Assembly (NCBI RefSeq): GCF_008693185.1
Contig: NZ_VXKN01000008.1
Coordinates: 62,001-126,000 of the forward strand
DNA from: Acinetobacter qingfengensis
GTDB taxonomy: Bacteria > Pseudomonadota > Gammaproteobacteria > Pseudomonadales > Moraxellaceae
Direction of reading: 5' to 3'
Length of the DNA: 64,000 bases
Shown here piece after piece: positions 1 through 7,439 of this stretch. Numbering within the stretch: position 1 is the stretch's first letter; every line of letters begins with the position of its first letter. Below the pieces are notes generated by a model. It saw only the letters and a list, made by a program, of their open reading frames with translations, did no database searches and was not told where the DNA came from. A program made the position numbers and the translations under genes.

Positions 1-1
1 A

Positions 2-298
2 TCACAAGTCATTGAAGATTTATCCATGTTTCGTTCACCTGTATCTAATAATTCTTCAAATTCAAACAATATCACAGTACAAGCGAGCTTTGCCGATACC
101 AATACAACACATCAGCTTCCAGATATTCCTGATCATTTACATCCTGTCTGGCAACATCTTGACTGGATTGGCCGTTCCATTGACGAGCTGGCCTTAAATT
201 TAAATTACGACATCAGTACTCTAAGCGTGGCACTGATTGAGTTAGAATTACTCGGACTTTGTACTCAGCATGCCGGTCGCTATCTTCGCACCGCATAA
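2..298 (+). CDS. dprA: DprA (DNA processing protein A), C-terminal end, cut by window edge
   Basis: The frame is open from the first bases of the window, so this is the last 98 or so residues of a longer protein. The tail has the layout of the DprA C-terminal winged-helix region: a linker rich in Asn and Ser, then a helix-rich segment (IDELALNLNYDISTLSVAL) and a closing LELLGLCTQHAGRYLR. DprA loads RecA on incoming single-stranded DNA during transformation. The main Rossmann-like domain lies outside the window. The tsaC start follows 9 bases after the stop, an arrangement common in gammaproteobacteria, which supports the call. Confidence 0.8.
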   Translation, partial: SQVIEDLSMFRSPVSNNSSNSNNITVQASFADTNTTHQLPDIPDHLHPVWQHLDWIGRSIDELALNLNYDISTLSVALIELELLGLCTQHAGRYLRTA

Positions 299-307
299 GG
301 ACCATTC

Positions 308-877
308 ATGAATAGTGTAGACCTTGATCAGGCCATTGCCTGTTTAAAGCAAGGTAATGTCTTGGCTTATCCCACTGAAGCAGTTTGGGGATTAGGCTGT
401 GACCCAGCACAGCAACAAGCATTTGAAAAAATTCTAAAACTCAAACAACGCCCAATTGAAAAAGGCGTGATTTTACTCAGTGAATCTATTGCACGTATTG
501 AACCGTTATTAAGCATCCTTGATCCAGATATACGTCAACAGGTCGTTGCTTCATGGCAAAATTCCAACGATCAGCAACGTGCAACCACATGGTTACTCCC
601 CATTCAGCCTGCCATTCCCACATGGATTTATGGTAAACATGATCGTGTCGCTATTCGGGTGACACAGCATCCGTTATGCCAGCAATTGTGCGCAGCATTT
701 GACGGTATGGTTGTATCTACCAGTGCCAATCCTGCAGGATCTACACCGGCAAAAACCGCACAACAAGTCGCAAATTATTTTTCTGGGCAAATCAGCATTT
801 TATCTGGTAATTTAGGTCATAGTCCTGAACCTAGCCGTATTCTCGATGCGGTTACAGGTCAACTGATTCGTGCCTGA
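308..877 (+). CDS. tsaC: Threonylcarbamoyl-AMP synthase TsaC (YrdC family)
   Basis: The 189-residue product matches the YrdC/TsaC fold, which makes L-threonylcarbamoyl-AMP from Thr, bicarbonate and ATP as the first step of t6A37 tRNA modification. Visible marks are the N-terminal AYPTEAVWGLGCDP strand-loop, the basic KLKQRPIEKG motif and the late STSANPAGSTPAKT segment of the nucleotide pocket. It is single-domain and lacks the extra domain of Sua5, as expected for TsaC. It is probably co-transcribed with dprA. Confidence 0.93.
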   Translation: MNSVDLDQAIACLKQGNVLAYPTEAVWGLGCDPAQQQAFEKILKLKQRPIEKGVILLSESIARIEPLLSILDPDIRQQVVASWQNSNDQQRATTWLLPIQPAIPTWIYGKHDRVAIRVTQHPLCQQLCAAFDGMVVSTSANPAGSTPAKTAQQVANYFSGQISILSGNLGHSPEPSRILDAVTGQLIRA

Positions 878-894
878 CATAAAGAGTCATTGCT

Positions 895-1503
895 TTATTG
901 CAAAAAAATATCCCAATGTTTTATTGCTTGGTCAACCACAGCCTGTAATTGTTGTGTTTCGGCACCATCTCGAGCCTGCAAGGTGAGTCCCTGTAACAAC
1001 GTACAATAAAAATCGACCATTAATTGTATAGGTGCATCATGAGGCAAATCCCCCTCGGTGATTCCCTGTTGCAGTCGTTTTAGCATCTGTGTTCTGGTAT
1101 TAAGGCGATAGTGCTGTACTGTATTTTGTATATCCTGATTTTCTACCGGACAGTTGATTGCCGCAGTAATGAACATACAACCTTTAGGTTTGTGCGCCAC
1201 ATTGAAATGTTTAATATTTTCATGCAAATAAATTTCTATGGCAATTTTTGCTGTTTTGGCCTGTTGAAAAATAACGGTAAATGAACAGGCCTCATGTGCA
1301 AGATAATATTCCAGACAGCGATAAAATAACTGAGTCTTATCACCAAAAGTACAATATAGACTTGGTGCAGTGATTCCCAAAGCCTGCGTTAAATCACTGA
1401 TAGATGTTGCTTCATAGCCATATTGCCAGAATAATAGCATGGCCTGTTCAAGTGCTTTTTGCTCATCAAAACACTTTGGGCGACCACGTTTGGCTTTTGT
1501 CAT
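895..1503 (-). CDS. TetR/AcrR family transcriptional regulator
   Basis: The protein has 202 residues. Its N-terminal 60 or so residues form a TetR helix-turn-helix (ALEQAMLLFWQYGYEATSISDLTQALGI, then APSLYCTFGDKTQLFYRCL), preceded by a basic KRGRPKCFDEQ arm. The remaining two thirds is a helical ligand and dimer domain with the TetR_C look of NemR/AcrR-type repressors. It diverges from the MFS exporter at 1752, and two matching palindromes lie between them, so it probably represses the exporter and itself. The inducer is unknown. Confidence 0.9.
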   Translation of the reverse strand: MTKAKRGRPKCFDEQKALEQAMLLFWQYGYEATSISDLTQALGITAPSLYCTFGDKTQLFYRCLEYYLAHEACSFTVIFQQAKTAKIAIEIYLHENIKHFNVAHKPKGCMFITAAINCPVENQDIQNTVQHYRLNTRTQMLKRLQQGITEGDLPHDAPIQLMVDFYCTLLQGLTLQARDGAETQQLQAVVDQAIKHWDIFLQ

Positions 1504-1637
1504 TGTTCAACCTATTCCTATCTTGCAGTATAACAACATAACCAGACCTCATCCTCTGATAGAGAAATTCTCCTGACTGTCCTTCTTCACAAAGGGAAAT
1601 ATCAAAAATTTTGCAAAAAATCTGATCATCACAACCA

Positions 1638-1661
1638 TTTTTATAACATTCACTATAAAAA
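1638..1661. promoter_or_regulatory. Upstream copy of a 24-bp TetR operator-like palindrome
   Basis: Arms TTTTTATA (1638-1645) and TATAAAAA (1654-1661) are exact inverse complements around an 8-base centre. The same arms with the same spacing recur at 1690-1713, and the centres share ATTC/GTTC-like bases. The repeat of arm, spacing and part of the core makes chance AT-richness unlikely. Confidence 0.65.
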
Positions 1662-1664
1662 TAA

Positions 1665-1693
1665 TTGACAGCGTTAGCATAACATAATATTTT
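1665..1693 (+). promoter_or_regulatory. Candidate sigma-70 promoter for the MFS gene
   Basis: TTGACA at 1665-1670 is a perfect -35. After 17 bases comes TATTTT (1688-1693), a fair -10. The -10 overlaps the left arm of the downstream palindrome (1690-1713) and the -35 sits just after the upstream one, so a repressor bound at both sites would block polymerase. Confidence 0.55.
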
Positions 1694-1713
1694 TATAGCG
1701 TTCGATATAAAAA
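1690..1713. promoter_or_regulatory. Downstream copy of the TetR operator-like palindrome
   Basis: Arms TTTTTATA (1690-1697) and TATAAAAA (1706-1713) flank GCGTTCGA. Inner CG/CG bases also pair, giving 20 of 24 positions in symmetry. The centre lies 52 bases from that of the copy at 1638-1661, about five helical turns, so two dimers would bind the same DNA face. Confidence 0.7.
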
Positions 1714-1751
1714 GAATGCACCATCACAATCATTTTACTTATAGGTAGATT

Positions 1752-2966
1752 ATGTCCCCACCAGATTCTATTTGTTCTGATCAAAATCAATGCATAGATT
1801 CCGTTCCCCATCAGGGTAGCTGGTTGGCAATTCTCTCTATCACTTTAAGTGCTTTTGCCTTAGTCACGGGAGAGTTTCTAGCTGTTGGTGTATTAAATGA
1901 AATTGCTCAGGATTTTCGGATTTCTATTGGTACAGCCGGCTGGACCGTTACCATTACGGCAATTACCGGAATGTTTGCCTCATTGCTCATTCCCCTGTCC
2001 GCAAAATCATTAGATCGGCGTTATTTGTTATTAATACTGACTTTAATGATGGTTATTGCCAATCTGCTTACAGCACTTGCGTCTAATTTTGCTTTGGTTC
2101 TGGTTGCCCGTTTTATTCTGGGAATTGCTATTGGCGGTTTTTGGGCAACAGCAGTTGCATTAAGTGGTCGGGTTGCTCCAGCAAATTTACCTATTGCAAA
2201 AGCCACTGCCTTGGTAGCATCAGGAGTAACCCTAGCCAGTGTTCTAGGTGTTCCTATAGGTACATGGTTATCGCATTACGCCAGTTGGCGTACAGCCTTT
2301 ATGGTCATTACGGTGATGGGCGTTGTACTTTTTTTCATCCAGTTACGTTACTTACCACAATTAAAACCGTCTTCCGCATTAAAATTAAAAGAATTACCTG
2401 CTTTAATTCGCCATCCTATTGCGCGTAAAGGCTGGATTATTTTTATCTTTATAGGACTGGCACATTTTGCTGCGTATAGTTATTTTGCACCATTTTTTAA
2501 ATTTCAACTTGGTTTTTCTGATGGTTTCATTAGTAGTTTACTGCTGATTTATGGGGCATCAGGCATTCTTGGCAATGCTTTTGCAGGATATATGGGACAA
2601 ATCAATATCCGATATACTTTTGCTTTCAGTGCGATTGCCATGGCGATTGGTTTTCTTGGTTTACCTTTTTTCGCCATACATATTGCAGGTGCAATTTTGC
2701 TAACAGCAATTTGGGGATTTGCATGGGGGATTATCCCAACAGCGGTCAATATCTGGATGTTTATTCATGCACCTGAAGACGTAGAAAAAGGAATGCCAAT
2801 GATTACATTCACTTTTTTGATTTTAATTGCTTTGGGTTCAGGATTAGGTGGAATCATCGTGGATCATTTTAATGGTAATGTGCTGCTATTAAGTATACTG
2901 CCTTTAGTATTATGCTCGATTTTATTGATTTTCACTTTTGCCAAAGGGATTAATAATCCACACTAG
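1752..2966 (+). CDS. MFS transporter, DHA1-type drug/metabolite exporter
   Basis: The 404-residue protein has about 12 hydrophobic segments. It carries the MFS family motif A-like loop (PLSAKSLDRRYLL) after TM2 and a motif C-like stretch in TM5 (VASGVTLASVLGVPIGTWL), typical of proton-driven DHA1 antiporters of the NepI/YdhP type. A 25-residue hydrophilic N-terminus precedes TM1. It sits divergent from a TetR gene and downstream of a promoter covered by two operator-like palindromes, the usual setting of an inducible exporter. The substrate cannot be told from sequence. Confidence 0.9.
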   Translation: MSPPDSICSDQNQCIDSVPHQGSWLAILSITLSAFALVTGEFLAVGVLNEIAQDFRISIGTAGWTVTITAITGMFASLLIPLSAKSLDRRYLLLILTLMMVIANLLTALASNFALVLVARFILGIAIGGFWATAVALSGRVAPANLPIAKATALVASGVTLASVLGVPIGTWLSHYASWRTAFMVITVMGVVLFFIQLRYLPQLKPSSALKLKELPALIRHPIARKGWIIFIFIGLAHFAAYSYFAPFFKFQLGFSDGFISSLLLIYGASGILGNAFAGYMGQINIRYTFAFSAIAMAIGFLGLPFFAIHIAGAILLTAIWGFAWGIIPTAVNIWMFIHAPEDVEKGMPMITFTFLILIALGSGLGGIIVDHFNGNVLLLSILPLVLCSILLIFTFAKGINNPH

Positions 2967-3026
2967 CTAGCATATATCAGGCCTGCGTATTATTTCATGA
3001 AATCTAAACCAGGCTTGATCAATTTT

Positions 3027-3920
3027 TTATCTGCGCTGCGCCAAAAATACGCCAAGCAGCACCATAATTCCACCAATTGTATGATATACAGTCCAACTTT
3101 CCCCCAAGAAAACCCATGCAATAATCGCCGTAAAAACAGGAATAAGATTCATATAAATACTGGTACTGTTGGAACCCAATTTTTGGATACAAATCATCCA
3201 GACAAATGGCGCAACAATCGATGGTAATAATGCTGCATACAAAACTGACCATATATTTTGGCTATTCAAAGCATCTAAACCGGTATACATCAACAATGGC
3301 ACATGGAATACCACAGCAAAACAAATTTGCAAATATAGCATCAACGGCAAAGCCAGCTTAATTTTCCAACGTTGTAGAAAAATGCCATAAAATGCATATA
3401 AACCAATCGCCAGAATCATCAGCAAATCGCCTTTCAAATGCTGACCATTTAGCAATTGCTGAAAATTTCCTTGCGTAATGAGATAAATTAAACCAAAAAT
3501 TGACAGAATAGTTCCCACTACAGCCAGGCGACTAGGAATAATTTTTAGAAAAAACACACTAAATAGAATAGAAAAAACCGGTAAGCAACCATTAATAATA
3601 CCCATATTGGTTGCAGTGGTAAAATGTGCAGCACTATAGGCCAATCCCTGATAGCACACCATTCCCAATAAACCCAATATCGCCAGTTGGCCTAATAATG
3701 GTTTAATGTCATGCCATTGTCTCACCACCTTAAAAAACAAAAAAGGCGTTAAAACTAGCCATGCAATCAACCAACGATAAAAACTAATACTAATTGGTGC
3801 AATGAAATCTACAGCATAACGGGTGACAACAATATTAATTGCCCAAATCAAGATCGTGAGTACCGGTAATAAGTAAATTCCCCATGACATTGGCGTATTC
3901 AAACTTTCACGATTACTCAT
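3027..3920 (-). CDS. DMT-superfamily transporter with two EamA domains
   Basis: The 297-residue protein has ten predicted hydrophobic helices in two EamA repeats, each opening with the WAINIVVTRYAV- or YAFYGIFLQRW-type segment of the drug/metabolite transporter superfamily. Such proteins usually export amino acids or metabolites, but the substrate is unknown. It converges with the MFS gene across only 60 bases and has no evident operon partner. Confidence 0.9.
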   Translation of the reverse strand: MSNRESLNTPMSWGIYLLPVLTILIWAINIVVTRYAVDFIAPISISFYRWLIAWLVLTPFLFFKVVRQWHDIKPLLGQLAILGLLGMVCYQGLAYSAAHFTTATNMGIINGCLPVFSILFSVFFLKIIPSRLAVVGTILSIFGLIYLITQGNFQQLLNGQHLKGDLLMILAIGLYAFYGIFLQRWKIKLALPLMLYLQICFAVVFHVPLLMYTGLDALNSQNIWSVLYAALLPSIVAPFVWMICIQKLGSNSTSIYMNLIPVFTAIIAWVFLGESWTVYHTIGGIMVLLGVFLAQRR

Positions 3921-4236
3921 TACTGATTTTCCCTAGACAAAGTATATTTTTGAAGCAAAGAATTTTAGCTAAAATTTGTATAATTACCTAATATTTTTCT
4001 CAGAATACGATTTTTAATCGGCAATATTCCATTCTTGAATCTATCGAATAGAAAATACTGAAACTTTTCCATAAAATGAAAGAAAAAACACCATGGTTAA
4101 CGTATTTATCATAAAAAATTAGCAAAACAGCATTCGATTTTTACTGTAATGATCCGTTATAGTAGCGTATAACTTATCAAATGATTTCATCATTTAATTT
4201 TATTCTGATCAGACAACATCAATTCTGGACAATTTT
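3921..4236. other. Intergenic region, no gene seen
   Basis: This AT-rich stretch of about 315 bases separates the divergent EamA gene and lipoprotein gene. A TATAGT hexamer at 4158-4163 could be the -10 for the lipoprotein gene but lacks a convincing -35. No open frame of coding character was found. Confidence 0.5.
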
Positions 4237-4842
4237 ATGAAAAAGTTAGCGATTGTCGCTTTAGTAAGTGCCTTAACAGGTTTAACTGCATGTTCAAAAC
4301 CTGTTTCAGAAGTTAAATCTGGCGACAAAGCAATTTCTCCCGCAAGTGCTGAAGCATCTGCTGTTATTCCAGCAAATCAAAGCAATACTATTGCGACAGC
4401 CAATAGCACTGATCCAAATGCTGCATTAAAATCAGATATCGTACAAATTCAACAATTTGGTACCGCACAGGAGCAAAAAGCTGCTGATCTTGAAAAACGA
4501 ATGAATGCAGCAGTTCAAAAACAAGACAAAGCAGCATTGAAAAAATTACTTCCTGAATTCAAAGCATTTGTTAGCCAAAGTAACTCTGAATTTAACAAAC
4601 TTAGCTTAATCAGCAGTGAAGCAAAACAACTACGTGAAAAAATGACACAAAGTAGTCAATTGGGCGTGGAAATGAGCGAAAAAATGTTGGCAGATAAACC
4701 AGATGAAAAAGCGTTACAGGCTTTACAACAAAAAATCGTCACAACACAACAGGAGCTTATGACTATCAGTCAAGATATTCATAGTAAAATTGCACCACCA
4801 CAAGCCGCTTCCGCACCTGTTGCTGCGGATAAAAAGCCTTAA
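4237..4842 (+). CDS. Hypothetical lipoprotein, paralogue of the one at 5542
   Basis: The 201-residue product begins with a lipoprotein signal peptide ending in LTAC, with lipidated Cys at residue 19. A Ser/Ala/Asn-rich linker follows to about residue 65. The rest is highly charged and helical (Lys, Gln, Glu and Ala rich), probably a coiled coil, and ends in an Ala/Pro tail. No known domain is recognised. The same plan and many of the same positions recur in the lipoprotein at 5542-6123, including a shared KQDKA heptad and the LxSD..xxQQ start of the helix. The glutathione peroxidase gene starts 18 bases downstream. Confidence 0.8.
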   Translation: MKKLAIVALVSALTGLTACSKPVSEVKSGDKAISPASAEASAVIPANQSNTIATANSTDPNAALKSDIVQIQQFGTAQEQKAADLEKRMNAAVQKQDKAALKKLLPEFKAFVSQSNSEFNKLSLISSEAKQLREKMTQSSQLGVEMSEKMLADKPDEKALQALQQKIVTTQQELMTISQDIHSKIAPPQAASAPVAADKKP

Positions 4843-4860
4843 TAAGCAAGAGGATTGAAA

Positions 4861-5403
4861 ATGACAGAAATTACTCAAATTTCTATTAAAACCATTGATG
4901 GTAAAGAGACCAATCTTGCTGCTTACCCATCTAAAGTGCTACTGATTGTTAATGTTGCTTCAAAATGTGGATTAACCCCCCAATATGAAGGTCTAGAAAA
5001 ACTTTATAAAGAAAAGCATGATCTAGGCTTGGAAATTCTCGGTTTTCCAGCAAATAATTTCTTGCAACAGGAACCAGGAAGCGATGATGAGATCCAGAAA
5101 TTTTGCTCATCAACTTATGATGTAACTTTTCCCTTATTTTCCAAAATTTCAGTTGCTGGTGATGACAAACATCCCCTGTATCAGGCATTAATTTCAGCAC
5201 AACCAGAACGTATTGGTGAAGGACCTTGGCGTCAGGATCTGATTGAATATGGGCTTACACCCAACGAGCCGCCAGAAGTACTTTGGAATTTTGAAAAATT
5301 CCTGATAAACAAACAGGGAAAAGTTGTTGCCCGTTTTGCACCAGATATTGCAGCAGATGATCCTCGTCTATTTGCTGCGATCGAAGCTGAACTTGCTAAA
5401 TAA
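4861..5403 (+). CDS. Glutathione peroxidase family protein (thiol peroxidase, BtuE/GPx type)
   Basis: The 180-residue thioredoxin-fold peroxidase reduces hydroperoxides with thioredoxin or glutathione. The peroxidatic Cys is Cys36 in NVASKCGLTPQYEGLEKLY, where animal enzymes have selenocysteine. The other tetrad motifs are present: FPANNFLQQEPGS (Gln) and LWNFEKFLI (Trp, Asn). The ATG at 4861 is chosen because AAGAGGA lies 6 bases before it; an in-frame TTG two codons upstream is too close to that site. It is probably co-transcribed with the preceding lipoprotein gene. Confidence 0.93.
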   Translation: MTEITQISIKTIDGKETNLAAYPSKVLLIVNVASKCGLTPQYEGLEKLYKEKHDLGLEILGFPANNFLQQEPGSDDEIQKFCSSTYDVTFPLFSKISVAGDDKHPLYQALISAQPERIGEGPWRQDLIEYGLTPNEPPEVLWNFEKFLINKQGKVVARFAPDIAADDPRLFAAIEAELAK

Positions 5404-5413
5404 ATAACATGCT

Positions 5414-5449
5414 TTAGTTCAGGGAAATCAATTTCCTGAACTAATTTTT
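5414..5449 (+). terminator. Rho-independent terminator of the lipoprotein-GPx unit
   Basis: TTAGTTCAGG (5414-5423) pairs with CCTGAACTAA (5435-5444), the stem continues inward with GAAAT/ATTTC, and a run of Ts follows. It lies 11 bases after the peroxidase stop and separates it from the second lipoprotein gene. Confidence 0.85.
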
Positions 5450-5541
5450 GATTAGAACAAATTACTACATAATATTCATACTGATAACATTAAGCTTATC
5501 GATATACTAAATGCCGGAAAATTACAGCCGATGAAATCTTT

Positions 5542-6123
5542 ATGTACAAACTCGCCCTAATCACTACACTAACAATTTTGACCACGCTGACTGCATGCTC
5601 AAAACCAGATCAAAATAAAAACACACAAACTCATGCTGCCTCACAAAATGTTGCTGCAAATCCTGTAGTTACTTTATCCACTAACAATAAAGCAGATATT
5701 CAATCAGATCTGGATACTGTTCAGCAATACAGCCGAACACAGGAAGCAACACAAGCTGCATATCAGAACAAAGTTCAGGATGCGATGAAAAAACAGGATA
5801 AAGCCCTGATCAAAACTGTTGTCGCAGAAGGAAAATCCATTGCTCAGGAAAGTCAAAAAGGCTTTAATGCGTTGACGCTCAAAAGTAAAGAAGTTTCTGA
5901 TCTGCGCCAGACTCTGATTACCACCAGTAATGCTGCATTTGAATATTCTGATCTTATGCTTGCAGCAATGGATGATGCCAAAAATCTAGATCAGGTAAAA
6001 TTACAGCAGCTTCAAGATAAATTAATGGGTCTACAACAACAAATTGCCACTCAAAATGCTCATATTCAACAAATTCTAGGTGTAGCAGCCAGTACGCCAC
6101 AAGCAGCATCTCAAAATAATTAA
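5542..6123 (+). CDS. Hypothetical lipoprotein, paralogue of the one at 4237
   Basis: The 193-residue product has a lipoprotein signal with LTAC and Cys19, a polar linker, then a long charged helical region (QSDLDTVQQYSRTQEATQAAY and following) and a Gln/Ala tail. It aligns over its full length with the protein at 4237-4842 but is clearly diverged, so this is an old duplication. Its own terminator follows, and the GPx terminator precedes it, so it is likely transcribed on its own. Function is unknown; an envelope role is inferred only from the lipid anchor. Confidence 0.78.
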   Translation: MYKLALITTLTILTTLTACSKPDQNKNTQTHAASQNVAANPVVTLSTNNKADIQSDLDTVQQYSRTQEATQAAYQNKVQDAMKKQDKALIKTVVAEGKSIAQESQKGFNALTLKSKEVSDLRQTLITTSNAAFEYSDLMLAAMDDAKNLDQVKLQQLQDKLMGLQQQIATQNAHIQQILGVAASTPQAASQNN

Positions 6124-6130
6124 TATGATT

Positions 6131-6173
6131 AAAAAGAGGCTAAAGGATCTTTAAAAATCCTTCAGCCTCTTTT
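6131..6173 (+). terminator. Rho-independent terminator
   Basis: AAAAGAGGCT (6132-6141) pairs with AGCCTCTTTT (6164-6173), with an inner AAGGAT/ATCCTT stem. It follows the second lipoprotein stop by 8 bases. The A and T tracts on both sides would let it work in either direction. Confidence 0.85.
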
Positions 6174-6259
6174 GATCAGAGAAGTAGATATATATGCGCT
6201 GTTTTTCAATGGTTCAAAAAATCCACAATAATTAAAACTTCATAAAAAATTTAATCGTT

Positions 6260-7099
6260 TTAAACTAATGATGAATGGTGATCAAAGGGTGGCTCGGCAT
6301 TGAGTAATAAATCCAAAACATCCAACACACCTTGCTGTGCATTACTGGCAGTATGGTATTTTGCTATGGCTTTTAGCGCAGGAACTGCATTTTCCATGGC
6401 AAAACCATATTTTGCAGCTTGAATCATCTCGATATCATTATGATTATCCCCAATTGCCAACATTTGCTCATTTGACACCTTCCACTTCTGTTGCAATATC
6501 TGTAAACCTTGTGCTTTATGTTGTCCAGGAATAATCAAATCAATAAAACCAAAACCACTAGACACCATTTTAACCTGTTGTTTTTGGATATAATCTTGCT
6601 TAGACAAAAATTGCTGTAACGCTACAGGATCACAGACTTCGGTGTTCAAGGTAATTTTACAAATCGGATCCTTAACTTGATATAAATCCGCAATACAATC
6701 TAATTGTTTAAAATATTTCTGAATTTTAGATAAAGCTTGTGATGATGCAGCCTGACTAATTGTGCCCCACTTCTTTCCACATAAAATTAAAGCTGATTCA
6801 TAAGCAGGCAATAAAGATTGTAAAACCTGCATCACAATCTCAGAAGAAAAATGCTTAAAAGCCACTTCTGTTTGGCCATTGACAACATAAGCACCATTTT
6901 CTGCAACATAAGCAATTTCATCTGCAATTTCAGGGAAATATTGTCGTAATGTATAATAAGGATTACCACTTGCCGCAACAAAATGTATATTTCTTAATTT
7001 AAGCTGTTGATATTGTGTTAGAAATCTTCTTTTATTGTACTGTTTATCATCATCTAGAAAAGTGCCATCCATATCGACAGCAATCAGTTTTATGGTCAT
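6260..7099 (-). CDS. Cof-type HAD-superfamily phosphatase
   Basis: The 279-residue protein has the HAD motif I DMDGTFLDDD at residues 9-18 (nucleophile Asp9, acid/base Asp11), motif II in VAASGNPYY, and motif III/IV as IGDNHNDIEMIQAA near the C-terminus. The large insertion between motifs II and III is the C2B cap of Cof/YbiV sugar-phosphate phosphatases. These cytosolic enzymes act on small phosphorylated metabolites; the substrate here is unknown. It is transcribed alone. Confidence 0.9.
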   Translation of the reverse strand: MTIKLIAVDMDGTFLDDDKQYNKRRFLTQYQQLKLRNIHFVAASGNPYYTLRQYFPEIADEIAYVAENGAYVVNGQTEVAFKHFSSEIVMQVLQSLLPAYESALILCGKKWGTISQAASSQALSKIQKYFKQLDCIADLYQVKDPICKITLNTEVCDPVALQQFLSKQDYIQKQQVKMVSSGFGFIDLIIPGQHKAQGLQILQQKWKVSNEQMLAIGDNHNDIEMIQAAKYGFAMENAVPALKAIAKYHTASNAQQGVLDVLDLLLNAEPPFDHHSSLV

Positions 7100-7175
7100 C
7101 TATACCTCATCAATAGTTGATTTCTAAAGACTATAGTAGCAGACCATGACAGGTTAATGAATTCACCATCTACAT

Positions 7176-7209
7176 AAAAAAACACCTACCGCAAACTGTG
7201 CAGTAGGTG
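7176..7209 (-). terminator. Minus-strand intrinsic terminator, distant from any annotated gene
   Basis: CACCTAC (7183-7189) pairs with GTAGGTG (7203-7209). Read on the minus strand the stem is followed by seven Ts. It lies 230 bases beyond the diguanylate cyclase stop, so it terminates either a long 3' UTR of that gene or a separate short transcript that includes the small frame at 7237-7323. Confidence 0.75.
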
Positions 7210-7236
7210 GGCTACAAATGATAAACTTCTCCTGAT

Positions 7237-7323
7237 TTAATGATTAGCTTTTAAAAAATCAATCATTTCATCACAAAAAATAGTCTTAAAAGCCTTGAAT
7301 TGACTATACTTTCTTAAATACAA
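7237..7323 (-). pseudogene. Possible 28-codon gene or gene remnant
   Basis: A short minus-strand frame starts at a TTG and ends in TAA, 28 bases before the terminator stem. Its translation contains FKAFKTIFCDEMIDFLKAN, which looks like the helical C-terminus of a real protein rather than random AT-rich sequence. There is no clear ribosome binding site, and a TAA lies in frame just upstream. It may be the 3' remnant of a lost gene still followed by its terminator. No family was recognised. Confidence 0.3.
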
Positions 7324-7439
7324 TTTTTATGCCAATTATTAAGATAGAAGATTTTAAGTTTATTTGATTCCGATATATTCAAAGATACACCTAAAACATC
7401 GTTACTTAAGTTTATGAAAAATAATATTTTTTTAAACTA

